A DNA stretch of 64,000 nucleotides from Lates calcarifer (GCF_001640805.2 NC_066845.1:22322307-22386306), one strand, 5' to 3'; positions 37,717 to 49,300 are shown, numbered from the stretch's first letter. The notes: a model not told the origin generated them from the letters alone. Numbers and translations: made by a program.

Positions 37717-39900
37717 ATGTTATGCTATGTTCTTCTCTCGCTATTCTCTCTTAGCTGCCATCGTTGTTAATGAACAGTCACTTTTTGCTCTCCCCACACC
37801 TAAGACGTGCCCATAGCTGCCAGTAGTTCCTTCCTTATCTGAGCATAGCAAGTATGAGCAAGACAAATTATTTCAGCAACCAATAAAGTCTTTGAATATA
37901 TACTGTATTAAGTATTGTATGAAGATAATTTTTTTTCTTTTAAGTATAGGTTTTTAGAATTTTTTAATATTAATCTTCACTATATAGAGAATGTAGGATC
38001 TGGCCCCCCTGCAACTCCTAAGTGATATAGATAATGAACAGATGGAATATAGAGAATGTGTGCACATGGTTGTAAATGTTTCTGTTGTCCTTCTTCCATG
38101 TTGTAATCATGTCCCTATTGCACAGTGCCACCCAGTGCATCAGTACACCCTATTTTACCTAGGAAAGGGCACTGTTGGCTTCACCAGCCTTTTCTAGTGC
38201 TTGTCAGGGCTAGTTAGTGTTATTTGAATGAGCCCCCTCTAGCGTCACAGTATCCACTCACCTGTACACAGCAGGCAGGCTTTCAGATGCTATCAGACAG
38301 AGCTCTAGGGAGCAAGATGTTTACAAGCTTGAGGACAACAACAAGAAGATACAGTGTAGACCTTTCACTGCCTTGTCCTCCAGTGCTGCTGCAACCTGCG
38401 TTTCTCCCTGTCTTTTCAGCTTGCTTACAGATATATTGATTGAAAGAAACACGAGTTCCTTGCAATACTGTAATTGTTCAGAATGAAAAAGGGCAAATAC
38501 AAGGATATGGTTTATTAAACGTGTCCGGTTCTCTTAGCACTCTTAGTTCAAGTCAAAACGTTCAGCTGGTTTTGTGTTTGTATGAGTCAGTTATTTCATG
38601 GTCTGTGTGGGTGTGGTATTACTGTTGAACTGAAGGCCCTCTGTGCTCTCTCTGTTCTGTCAGTCAAAGTTTGAGGCAGCGTCACCTCAGCACCACCTAA
38701 TGCATTAATACACCCAGCCCTCTGCATCCACTTCCAGCTCAGAGCTACATTATGACAGATGATTCACCTTTCTAACCTGGCACCTTTTTGTAGGAATTCA
38801 CTGGCAGCAGTTCAGTATATATCATCCAACCCTTTCCCTTGTTACTGCATCCACCTAGTTGTCTTTGTCATGAAGAAGACTTGATCATTAAACAAACACT
38901 GGCTAAGTTCTAGGAAAATTAAGTTCTCAGAAAGGGTTTACAGAGACTGACTTTGCAACTCAGCACAACTGCTCTAAATGTCAACTGTTTAAATGTGAAT
39001 AAATAATACAGCATGGAATAACCAGTTTCTTAATTAATATAGAAGTTAGCATACAATGTATATACTTGAGTTTCATAAATTTAAGCGGAGCTAGTACAAC
39101 AATTTGGGGAAGTATTTATTTGGAAATTCAATATTAAAAATATTGCCTATTCAGTTTTAACTGAATCTTTATTTAACCAACACACACGGGTCTATATGTA
39201 CTAGAGGGACATTTTCTCCAAATCCGCCCAGTGGTGGTTTAGATGGAAAAAATTGTTCACTTCAGAGTTCAGATACAAGCTACACAACTTCATACACACC
39301 ACCTTGATAGTATGATAGTCTGTGTTTTACACAGACAATTTTCTTTTTGACCGATATGTGACTTATGAGGTTATAACAAACACTATTAGGTCTTTAAAGG
39401 ACAATGATGTCACAATTTAAATTACTCCTCATTAAAAAATATGCATTAATAAATACACATACCTGACAGCACACAGCGTTAACGGAACAGTCATTTTAAT
39501 ATCAATAAACTGCTCTCACAAATACTGCTCATATAAGGACATGATACTAAGAAGTATCAACATATCAACAAAAATATCTGAATAAACAACATGTGAAAAC
39601 AAAACACTCCAGACATAGTTGCCTGTGAGTTTATTTTATTTTATTTTTTTTGCATTTCTTGCATTGAACCTGCATTGTATTGAAAGTTATTTGTCAGTTT
39701 GTATATCTTGTTTCCACACAGCCAATCAAATAATGTGTAAAATAATAAAAACATCACCATTCTGTTAGGCAGTAACAATGACTGACCTGTTACACAAGAG
39801 CCACGAGTTTGAAAAAGAACTCACATTAACTTACAACGACCCATGCTGAAGACATGTGGCATTATGGAATATATTAAGGCATCAACATAACCAAAACACT
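37717..39900. other. Unassigned intronic sequence
   Basis: No supported gene or repeat. Overlapping frames at 38224-38628 lack domains. This interval borders the 3' end of the minus-strand SET unit, so its proximal part could include that unit's 3' untranslated region. Confidence 0.4.
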
Positions 39901-39929
39901 CACACACAACTAAATCCTGTGGATTTATG

Positions 39930-40175
39930 GCTTTTAGCTGTTTCTGCGACTGTCTCTTTGCAGCTATTCCTATTCTGACAAAGTCCCTTATATTTTGCAC
40001 TGTTCTTTGTGCTAACGCAGGGCCTTCTACCAGCTTGCAACTTGACTACATTTGTTTTTGGTGGCCAGTTTTCCTTTACAAATGTGATCTCTGAAATGCC
40101 GCATTACTGCAGCAACCTCAGCTTTAGACCACACTTTCTTTGGCACTCTTCTGGACTCATGTTCTTGACCAGTAT
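39930..40175 (-). pseudogene. SET unit, segment 9: SANT-like C-terminal exon
   Basis: From an acceptor ...AGACAAG at about 40176, the minus strand reads TGQEHESRRVPKKVWSKAEV and continues AAVMRHFRDHICKGKLATKN. A 2-base gain then shifts the frame, and the next frame resumes with LAQRTVQNIRDFVR. The KxxWSKAEVAAVMRHF start looks like a SANT/Myb-type helix. The exon's first bases complete an Asp codon from segment 8. The true stop is not fixed because of the shift. Confidence 0.6.
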
Positions 40176-40544
40176 CTTGTCTTGGAAGATATGCAAAGTA
40201 TAAGAAAATACAGAGACAGGAAACCCTTTGTTTATTCTCTTTTATTCCACTTTACATCATTTTTATCTTCTATTTTATTTTCTTATTCTGATATATTTTT
40301 TGTTTTGTTTTCTTTGTGACTTTTTGGATTGCCTTTTTTGGATTTTATACCTCGCTTAAATGCCTTTTTGTATGTTATGTAAAGATGCTTTACAATCAAT
40401 CTTACCTTTAGAGAAAGGAACAGTCTCATTTACTATGGAGGTCACAATGCTTCTGCAAAATACATAATTTGACAGAGGTTTTTTTTTATGAAAAAAAAAA
40501 CCATTTTATTAACAAAAAAACAACTGTAAAGTGAAGTAACTTAC

Positions 40545-40706
40545 CAAAATCTCCGGCATCATGCACCTGCTCTGTGGCTGTAGAGTCTGTTGCAGCATAC
40601 ACAGCATACACAGGCTTGCTAGTTGCACACTCTGTGAATGCTGTGCCACTGTCATCGGATTCATGCTCACTTTCCTTGGCCTCAGTGTCACTTAATGCAA
40701 TTTCAT
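40545..40706 (-). pseudogene. SET unit, segment 8: acidic exon
   Basis: A 162-nt open segment lies between TTCTCTAG and GTAAGT. It encodes an acidic stretch (EIALSDTEAKESEHESDDSG), then TAFTECATSKPVYA, and ends GDF plus one base. Splice sites and phase agree with segment 9. It contains no stop. Confidence 0.65.
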
Positions 40707-41164
40707 CTAGAGAATGGTGTTAGTAAAAGTCACATGAATAGCACAAAACAAGTTAAAAGTTACAAAACTGGACTCAATGACATTGGAAATGGAAATGTTT
40801 TATAGATCATATATATACATATATATATATATATATAAAAGTAGTTCAATGCCACAATTCTGTAACTGGCAATACAGTGTAAAGTGAAAACATCTATATA
40901 TTGGGTCTTTGGTCACTTTAGTTTTGTTTACTGCAAAATACTTTCTTTAATTCTTTAATTTGGAAATACTAATTTGGACAACAGAATTTTGCGAAATCTT
41001 TACACTATTTGATAACATAACCATAATGTTGAATTATTGCCCAGCCCTACTATAAGCTTTGAATTTTGTATGTCAGAACTGTAGACCTTGGCTTATATTT
41101 GGAAATTGAAAGTGATCTGGAAAAGGTCGGTGACCACTGATCTAAGGTGTTCAGATGCCTCTGA

Positions 41165-42170
41165 TGCCATTCAGAAAAAAAAAAAAATCAGTTGCAGAAG
41201 CTCTGTTCAATCTTTGACAAACCCATGGTAACATCCTGATGGAGCTTTGTGTTTTCATCAAGACTTCTGAGGCGCATTTTTGAAACCTCCCCAGCTCATC
41301 TTCAATTGAACACAATGATTTGTGCAAGTGTAAATTTTGCAAGTTAGGCATAGTTCTGAGTTGTGGCAGTGTCCCTCAAGTTGCAAAAAGGCACTTTCTG
41401 CAGATTTGTCAAGGTGAAGAACCTGAACATCTTCAGTGAAGGGTAAAGTTGATGGCTTGTTGTACTTTGCATCACTCAGCATGTTCAAGGCACTGTGAGA
41501 CAGTGACTCAGACCACTTGGAGGAGTACAACTTCTTGAATATGTCAGTGGAGTTGATCAGTTCTTCACGTTCTACCATGAGGGCCCTACAATGTCACAGA
41601 TTTGGTGCAATATATATCCCAATTTTAGTGCAAGGCTTGGCGTTCTGTGTGAGTGTTTTGCCTCATCAAAACCGGAAACTTTCTTTACAGCTTGCACAAC
41701 CCTCTGGATGTTAACAGGTTTAACAGCCTCCTCCAGGTTATGTACTGAGAAGTCTGCGCGCAGACATAACAACAGATGCTCCACTTCACAAAGCTTCTGT
41801 CGCATGTATTCATTCCTTGTAGGGTCTTGTCCGTGTCTGTTGGAGTGATTGGGTAAATTGAATAATAGACAGGTCATTTCACACAGCTGAGGCAACCTCA
41901 TCCTGATTCATGGCACTAAGGAGCTTCAACATTCCACTTGAGATCTGGTGACAGGATGCAGACTCTTGAGCAACAGTCAAACCCAGTACTTTGGTTCTCC
42001 CAGGTTCTTTAGCCAAATCTTCGTCTTCTGGTTTGCAGGGGCATCTGCGGGCATGTCTCCAAATCTCCTTCCGAATGTACATCCCTTGACAGTACATACA
42101 GTGAAATAAACTTTCCTGTCACTGCTTTAGCCTTTGGTTTTCTCTTTACTTTCAATGGGCTTGTTCCACC
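41165..42170 (-). pseudogene. SET unit, segment 7: zinc-finger-like and helical core
   Basis: Starting after CATTTTACAG, the minus strand reads LKVKRKPKAKAV, then a Cys/His motif (YCQGMYIRKEIWRHARRCP) like a lone C2H2/C2HC finger, then GRTKVLGLTVAQESASCHQI. Later parts include TRNEYMRQKL, LEEAVKPVNIQRVVQAVKKV, SLALKLGYILHQICDI, FKKLYSSKWSESLSHSALN, YNKPSTLPFTEDVQVLHL, FTLAQIIVFN, AGEVSKM and MGLSKIEQS. Frame changes occur near 42085, 41845, 41590 and 41380. Stops (TGA at about 41890, and within the VFN-R-AGEV motif) replace probable Arg codons. The exon breaks off at an A-run at about 41174-41186, where a recombinase-like region would be expected. Confidence 0.7.
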
Positions 42171-42339
42171 CTGTAAAATGGCAGTGTTACGTCTAAAATT
42201 TCCCTTATTCCTCATTTTTCTAACAATATTTTACACTCATTTGAGTGCTCAGGGAGGGAAAAAACATGCAACTTCTGCATGTGTAGTGTGTGTCTTCAAG
42301 TGGTGGGAAATTTTACTTTGTGGTTTACCACAAATGTAA

Positions 42340-42544
42340 AAGTAATTACTATTATTCATAGTCAAATGTGTTGTCTCTTGGTTGTGAAGCTGTGCTTAAT
42401 AATCTAGCTCTTCTTCTTTTTCTTTGATGAATTTTTGATGGAATTTGCGAGTCTGATGTTTCTTCAAGGGGTGGCTGACCTTTTGATGTACTGGGCCCTG
42501 TGTCTGACCCATAAAATGTCCCAGCATCAGGTATTACCGGTTTT
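42340..42544 (-). pseudogene. SET unit, segment 6: Ser/Thr-rich basic segment
   Basis: The minus strand is open through DAGTFYGSDTGPSTSKGQP, ETSDSQIPSKIHQRKRRRAR and LLSTASQPRDNTFDYE before stops. The GPSTS motif echoes segment 4. Its 5' boundary coincides with the 3' end of the inserted LINE, so the original acceptor may have been lost. Confidence 0.5.
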
Positions 42545-43862
42545 ACTTGAACTCAATTCAATTTAATTTTATTTATATAGCGCCATATCACAACAAAGGT
42601 CATCTCAAGGCACTTTTCATATAGAGCAGGTCTAGACCATACTCTTTGAAATAGGTATTTACAGAGAGAGACCCAACAAATCCCACCATGAGCAGCACTA
42701 AGCGACAGTGGCAAGGAAAAACTTCCTTTTAAGAGGCAGAAACCTTGAGCAGAACCGGAGTCAGGGTGGGTGGCCGTCTGCCTCAACCGGTTGGGTTAAG
42801 GAGGAGGGGGGGACAAGAACAGGTTCCATATAAAACATAAGGTGATGCTAATAATACAGCAGTAGTAATGATAGTAATGATAATTAAAGTATTAACTGCT
42901 AACACAGCAATACAACTAATAGCAGTATACATAATTTCTAATTATAACAGCAGGTGTTGAGTGGAGTTGTAGGAGCAGCAGGAGACTTCATCACAGATCA
43001 GACTCTACAGCTCCAGAGGCAGAAATACCTGCAGAAAGAGACAGAAGAGGAGAGAGAGACGGAAGAGCACAATACTACAGGAAAGAGAAGATATTGAGTT
43101 AATAACATGTAACCTGGTATATGAATCCATACTGATGGAGAGAGAGAGAGAGAGAGAGAAGCTCAGTACATCATGGCAAATCCCCCGGCAGTCTAGGCCT
43201 ATAGCAGCATAACTAAGGGATGGTTCAAGCCTGAGCCAACCCTAACTATAAGCTTTATTAAAGAGGAAAGTTTTAAGCCGACTCTTAAGGGAACAGAGGG
43301 TATCTGCCTCCTGGACCAAAACTGGGAGAAGGTTCCACAGTAGAGGAGCCTGATAGCTGAAGGCTCTGCCTCCCATTTGACTCTTAGAAACTCTGGGAAC
43401 CACCAGTAAACCAGCATTCTGGGAGCGAAATGTCCTAGTGGGATTGTAGGGGACTATGAGATCTTTAAGGTAAGATGGAGCCTGACCATTAAGGGCTTTG
43501 TAAGTGAGGAGGAGGATTTTGAATTCTATTCTGGATTTGACTGGGATCCAATGTAGAGAGGCTAACACAGGAGAAATATGGTCTCTTTTCCTAGTTCCTG
43601 TCAGTAATTGTGCTGCAGAATTTTGAATCAGCTGCAGAGTCTTTAGAGACTTGTTGGGGCAGCCTGATAATAATGAATTACAGTAGTCCAGCCTGGAAGT
43701 AACAAATGCATGGACTAGTTTTTATGCATCCTTTTGAGACAGAAAATGTCTAATTTTAATTACACAGGTGAAAGAAGGCAGTCCGAGAAGTTTGTTTTAT
43801 GTGTGATTTAAGGGACATATCCTGATCAAAGATGACTCCCAGATTCTTTACAGTGGAGCTGG
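42545..43862 (-). mobile_element. L2/Maui-type LINE, 5'-truncated, with RT C-terminus and 3'UTR
   Basis: Minus-strand translation gives, in order, [96 protein letters not shown] and PLLWNLLPV...[11 protein letters not shown]. This is the thumb and C-terminal part of the reverse transcriptase of L2-like LINEs. It is followed by the long 3'UTR common in fish genomes (the ATATAGCGCC, GGCGACAGTGG and CGACCGGTTGGG blocks in various forms) and ends at an AATTGAATTG tail near 42545. The catalytic YADD core is absent. It sits between segments 5 and 6 of the SET unit. Confidence 0.85.
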
Positions 43863-44886
43863 GTCACTTTGACTCAGAGGACAACACGAGGGTTAAGGAG
43901 GATACAGGTACCACACACTGAATGCATTTGTCCAAGGAGGATATTGATGTGCACACAAGGCAATTATTTTGACACTGTTGGCAGAATGTTAATAAAACAT
44001 CAGCAGTTTGAACAGCAAAATATTTCACATTCACATGTTTACATCTACAAAGTCCTAAAAGAGCAAATACATTTCAATCCAATATCAATCTGACACACAA
44101 TTTACCTTTTCACTACTGACAACTAGATCTATTTGACTTGAACAAGTGAACTGATTATTATTTTCACTGGTCATCTAAAATGGAACAAACAAGAGAATTA
44201 CAGTAGTGTTTAGTGTCTGTTTGTCTCATTTTAGACATTGTTAGGATCAGAAAAAAAAGGACTTTCTAGCTTTGGCTAGTCAATGTTTTAAGTTCTTTGA
44301 AGACTGACTTCCTGGAATCTGGGGATTGAGAGATAAAAAGTAATAAACAGGGCTGTACTTAAGCATGCATACCTATAGCACGTTGAATGTGTTACAGTCA
44401 TGAACAGCATACCATTTAATATATACAGTGTACATGTATATCTTAGATCTATGCAGTAAGTCAAGATAAACAAGAAAAATACTGCAAACCAAACTCTATG
44501 AAGTTGGCTGTATGTTTTTTTTTTTTTGTGAGTGACTCTGTGCCTTCATAGTTCCTAGATTTGTATCAATGAGTTTTGAATAAGACAATGTTCTACTGCA
44601 TTTATTACTAATGACTCAGTTCTCATCCATCAGATGTAAACAACATGCCCATTAAACTAGCAGACAGATCAAATGCAGGTTGTCCAAGTATTTTTAAAAA
44701 CCATAGTGATGACATGAAGGAAGGACCTTGTTAACTGCATGGACCTTCTAAATCATATTTGAGTGGATCACTGCTTCATATATATACACACACACTCAGA
44801 CATTATGCAGACCTACACTTTGAAAAGCATTTCATTAGAAGGACCTTACATACCATTGTCCATGTAAATCATATCACAGATGACTG

Positions 44887-44923
<37 letters not shown>

Positions 44924-44997
44924 ACTGCACCCATCAAACATGTCGGTGGAGTTTGCCACAAGTGTTATCAATAAACAACACATTAGATTATATTTAC
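43863..44997. other. Unassigned sequence, part of an intron of the SET unit
   Basis: No coding content found. Contains the (AC)n tract listed separately. If the SET unit is real, this and the inserted LINE lie in its intron between segments 5 and 6. Confidence 0.4.
44889..44921 (+). repeat. (AC)n microsatellite
   Basis: About sixteen uninterrupted CA dinucleotides. Confidence 0.95.
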
Positions 44998-45084
44998 CTT
45001 TCCATCCCTGCTGACTGGACCAGGCACTGGACTCTGAATCTGGTTCTCTTCAGCTGTCTTGATTTGGTTTCTCTCAGTCATTAG
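44998..45084 (-). pseudogene. SET unit, segment 5: short polar exon
   Basis: An 87-nt phase-0 exon bounded by CTACAG and GTAAAT, encoding LMTERNQIKTAEENQIQSP then VPGPVSRDGK. It has no stop. Length and splice sites are consistent with real exon ancestry. Confidence 0.6.
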
Positions 45085-45483
45085 CTGTAGCAGATAAAGC
45101 ATATGGAAACAGGACATTAACCACGCAGGTACTGGATATGTGAGATTTGAATAAATGAAACAATCCCACATTTAACAAAAAGAATAAGGGGACAGCTTTG
45201 CCTTAGAACCTCACTGGATAATTTTAATCTGTCTTTTATGAAGATATTCAAAATCTTCAGCTATGGTTGGGGAAATTGTAGCAAGGTTATATAATAATAT
45301 CCTGATCAACAAATTATGTTTGATTGTCTCAGCATCAAAGAGTTGAACCAGTCAATGGTCAATAGTAGCTCAGTACAGCCAACAGTCCCCATCCATGAGA
45401 AGCAATTATAGCACCCATCATACACACTTAATTTCTGCTACCTGCATGTGGTAGCGTAGCTGTGTTTATAAGATCTAACTTAC

Positions 45484-45633
45484 CTCATCAAAGCTTTTGA
45501 CAAGACCAGTTGATGCAGCTGTAGATACCTTTTTTGGCCACTGTCTTGTTGATGCCTTTTGAGTACTTGTAGAGGGCCCTGATATGGAGGATACCTCACC
45601 CTGTTGCCCCTCTGTAGACATTTCTTTGAGTGT
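45484..45633 (-). pseudogene. SET unit, segment 4: Ser/Thr-rich linker exon
   Basis: A 150-nt phase-0 exon between ATCTCCAG and GTAAGT. It encodes TLKEMSTEGQQGEVSSISGP, STSTQKASTR and TGLVKSFDE and has no stop. The low-complexity Ser/Thr/Gln content suggests a flexible linker following the SET domain. Confidence 0.65.
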
Positions 45634-45714
45634 CTGGAGATTTTAATAACAAATATCAGACTAAGCATGTCCTTTATGAGAACTATCAATTCCACAAAGT
45701 AAAATTTTGACCAC

Positions 45715-45892
45715 CTTGCATCACCACAGCCAGTCTTTTTCACCATAATGATAGGTGATCCCCTCTCCTGGACTTATGTCACATGTTGCAAAAAACACAC
45801 ACTTCCCTTCCACTATCAAGTGCTTCATCTTGGCATTGGGATTTATATGGTCGTCATTTACGAGTATTCCAAGTGACCCATCCTCTTTTGCG
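45715..45892 (-). pseudogene. SET unit, segment 3: C-terminal half of SET domain
   Basis: After TTGTGTAG, the reading continues from the split Cys codon of segment 2: AKEDGSLGILVNDDHINPNA, KMKHLIVEGKCVFFATCD, ISPGEGITYHYGEKDWLW. VNDDHINPNAK corresponds to the cofactor-binding NHS-type motif and ITYHYG to the catalytic-Tyr motif (usually xxYDYG) of KMT5A-type SET domains. A TGA follows DWLW where these proteins appear to have Arg, consistent with CGA-to-TGA decay. Compared with the remembered pattern, two residues after Cys seem missing. The donor (AAGGTGGTC) is weak. Confidence 0.75.
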
Positions 45893-46107
45893 CTACACAA
45901 CAAAAGCACAAGTAACACATTATTACAAAACATTTGTATTTAGGCAATATAAATTAGCCTGACTCAGGCTAATTAGCCTTCCATCAACAATATAGTCTGG
46001 AAACAGGCTTCTGACTTTTAGATCCCATTGTATATGTTCAGTAAAACAAAGAAAAAAAATGTGTTGTTTAATTCTGATTACACAAAGCAATGACATATAG
46101 GACTCAC

Positions 46108-46270
46108 CACCACAGTTTTCCATTAAAATGGAATTCAAACATGGATACCTTCAGGCTGTCATGGTAAAGTCTCTGTCTCCTCTCACACTCTTGTTTACTT
46201 ATTAGTTCCCTTCGATATTCCAACAGAAAATCTCCTTTTTCAAATGGAGTATAAGTGAGGATACCACAAC
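46108..46270 (-). pseudogene. SET unit, segment 2: N-terminal half of SET domain
   Basis: A 163-nt open exon between TATAACTAG and GTGAGT, reading GCGILTYTPFEKGDFLLEYR, RELISKQECERRQRLYHD and SLKVSMFEFHFNGKLW. The F-KGDFLLEYRGE-like strand and the ECERRQ helix are typical of the first half of KMT5A-type SET domains. The frame has no stop and joins segments 1 and 3 in phase. Confidence 0.75.
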
Positions 46271-46341
46271 CTAGTTATAACACACGTAACAAATATTAGA
46301 CAAAAAAACCCATGATTAAACAAATAGAGGATTCCACTAAC

Positions 46342-46459
46342 CTTTGAAGGCACTGATATATCTGATGTCAAGTCCCACTTTGTCCCTTCCAGTACTAAGA
46401 TAAAATTTTGTTAATACATCTTCGCCTTTACATGTTTTCCTGGCATGTAGGACAAACAT
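46342..46459 (-). pseudogene. SET unit, segment 1: putative start exon
   Basis: It begins at an ATG on the minus strand (46459) and reads MFVLHARKTCKGEDVLTKFY, then GRDKVGLDIRYISAFK, leaving one base before GTTAGT. VGLDIRYIS..K leads into the SET domain, as in related proteins as remembered. The start choice is the first Met in the open stretch and is uncertain. Confidence 0.6.
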
Positions 46460-49300
46460 GATCTAAACACAAAGGTCAATAGCTGTGAAAAATAGTTATC
46501 TATTAGGAACATCTGGACAGAACCCAGATGCAGTACTCACAGCTGTAACACTGCTTAGTTTTATCAACTACAATTAGTTGACACACTAAAGGAATTATTC
46601 TTGTGGTGTGCATGCCCCGCATGTTAAAATAATTATCTGTTATTCTTTAATCTGTTTTACTCTCTGCTCTCTGTGTCAAAATCATCTCCTCTTCCTCATC
46701 ACACTGTCTCCTTCTTTAAATTCAGTCTACTTCAATAATACATTTTCACTAATAACAATTTTAGCAGTATTATTTGGTTATCTATTGTGCGATGTGACAG
46801 CAGTTGGTATAACATTGTGTTTATGGCCCTTTGTAATTGCATTCTGTGATCAGTAAGATTTCACAGATTGAAATGATGACATTAACATGAACAAGGGCTT
46901 GTTATCATCACAGTTTTTCTCTTTTCAGAGGGTTTCTTACTGTTCCATGCTTATTTTGACTAACAAGAAGCAACTAATTGGTCAAAGATCTCAGCCCCTG
47001 TCAGTCCCTGTCCTCAGGTAATTAAATTTACAGATTGACATTACCAGCAAATGCTGTTTTTAATCCCTTTAACCACCTGTGTCACTACTTGCCTGTATAA
47101 TACAGTATCACTTAGGTTTCAAAACTCGTAGCTCCAGGAAATTAAAACCAAAGGTTGATACATATCCATTACATATATGAAATCCTCTTGTATCTTTTTT
47201 TTTTTTTTTCAAATGACAAACACAAGCTGCTAGCAAGCTATTAGCAAGCTGTTCATCTGTCCTCCCCTCTACCACGTGTCCTCTCTGCTAGCAAGGAGTC
47301 ATGTATTTACAAGACGAACATGAGGGGCGCTGAGCCACAGGTTAATTTAGCCGAATAAGCTTATTGCAAGGAGGACAGTCAACAACTGAGCAATGTTTCA
47401 CATTTCCTTCTTTATTTTTTTTCATATTTCAATTTAGTACACCAAATCTGAGCTGCCTAGTAATTTCTTAAATTCATACACAGTCGTTAAGGTTTGGCCA
47501 GGTTTAGGCGTAACAAGTAATTTGTTTGTGAAGGATCATCGTTAGGGTTAAAAGAAAAATGCTGGTGAGAACTAACATATTGTTAGCAGGAAATGGGAAA
47601 TGAACAGTGGTGTCCTATGTCAGTATTGACTGCTTAATTTCTGCTGCCATATGGCAGCTGTTTGGCACTGTGATATAAAGACCTGTTTTTGATATTCATT
47701 GTACTCTGCTCAAGGTTTCCTTGTAAATCTAATACAACTTTTCTTATACCATGACTCTTTTGTCAAAAAAGGCTCTGTAGTTTAAGCTACACTGCAGTAT
47801 TTTAATATTAAAGCAGCACCAATCAGTGTTGTGAACTTATGAAGTTGATATTGCTAACATATTCACAAACCTGTTTCCATGAACCAGGCTCAGAACACCA
47901 TTAACATTCATTTGGAGTCATGTTTCTTTCTCCTGCTGACCATAAGTCCCATACACCCTTTCTATTGAGGCTGTTTTGGAGAAATATAACAGTGTCTTAA
48001 GCTGTGAAATTTCCCAGTATGTTCATCAACTGGTTTAACTTTTTCTGTCTGCTGTTTTGTGCTAACCAGGTTTTCAAGGAATCAAAAAGGCCAGATATTT
48101 TTCTCAGAACTAAAAAGAGTGAATATCAGACAGTCATCACAGTCATCAGATGGAAACAAACATAACTCCAAATGATTCCTATACCTGTGTCTGTAGGATG
48201 TGTAAATAGGTAACTTTTTGCTAAAACTTTAGCCATCATAACTTTGTAAGGTTATGACAATGGTAATTGATAAAAAGGATACAAAGTGTCGAGGGAACTG
48301 ACACACAGCTGTACAGGTTGTTGAGAGATAACAGTCAACTTTCTTTCAAGGTTTATTCTTGCTGTCATGTGTATTCTGAGTTTTATGTAAGCATTTTACC
48401 CTCTGATTAAGATGCATAATACCTTTGTTGTGTGGCAGAAGCAATTATAGTGCTGCTCAGCTAATAACAAAAAATAAACAAAAAAAATGGTGAAGAGGCC
48501 CTTCCTTTATCTGAGAAAACAATGAGAAAAATCCAGGAATGCAAAATGAGAAATTAACACACGCAAGGCATCACAATGGGTTTCAGTATATTAGTGCATT
48601 ACCAGACAATTCCCAGCAATGAAATTAACCTCCCAAAGTAATAATGGGAGTGTGAGTGTCCACTGTGAGAAATTCTGTAAACATCAATACAGCAGAAAGC
48701 CCTCAGGCAGAGTGGAAATCATAATAGAGAACATGAGCCTCAGATTGTGACTGCTGCTTCTGTCATCACAGCAAACAAGCACACCTCTGCTCCACTCAAA
48801 CGCCAAAACCCATTTTATTGTCTTGTATTTCCAAATGAAGCCAGTGATTTTACAGTAGAGGCAGAATAAAAAGAGGATAATATAATATAAACATGAAGCC
48901 TAGCATTTCTCTCCTAAAGGAACATATGTACATAGCTAGTTATGCATAGCCAGATCTATCTCCACAACACTGTGTCAGCATTAAAGAATGGTCTGGCTGC
49001 ACCCATTATTATTATTATTGCACCCTTCTTTGTATTTCCTCTTCTTTCCACTGAGGTATTGAATTTATAGTAACTTTGCTACAGCTGCTCTGGAGACAAT
49101 ATTTAGTCATATTCTCTGAATTCATTCTTCATTAAAAATGATTAATTAAAAAAACCCTGTTATTTAGTAATGAAAAAGAATGAGTAACAGTGTGAAATGG
49201 ACTGATAAGGTCTGGATAAGGTAAAGATAAAATCATCCCTGCAGCTGGGTAGTGGCTTTACCCTGTGTTTGGGAGGATGAGCAAATCATAGTTCAAATCC
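46460..49300. other. Unassigned intronic sequence
   Basis: About 2.8 kb with no supported gene. If the SET unit has an upstream promoter it would lie at the left of this interval, but I see no CpG-rich or TATA-like segment that clearly qualifies. A T-run occurs at about 47197-47209. Confidence 0.4.

Larger units (their letters stand above)
39930..46459 (-). pseudogene. Multi-exon SET-domain (KMT5A-like) gene-like unit, decayed, possibly transposon-derived
   Basis: At least nine minus-strand segments with consistent order and mostly canonical splice sites make up this unit. From 5' to 3' they are: a start exon, two SET-domain exons, a Ser/Thr-rich exon, a short polar exon, a basic exon, a long exon with a zinc-finger-like start, an acidic exon and a SANT-like exon. 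It resembles multi-copy teleost proteins usually annotated as KMT5A-like lysine methyltransferase or uncharacterised; I recall those as carrying a tyrosine-recombinase-like C-terminal part, which would make the family Crypton-like, but I cannot verify this. Decay is clear: in-frame TGA stops, at least three frameshifts, a truncated long exon and an inserted L2 LINE. Retained introns exclude a processed retrocopy. It lies antisense within intron 6 of cacna1b. Confidence 0.72.
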
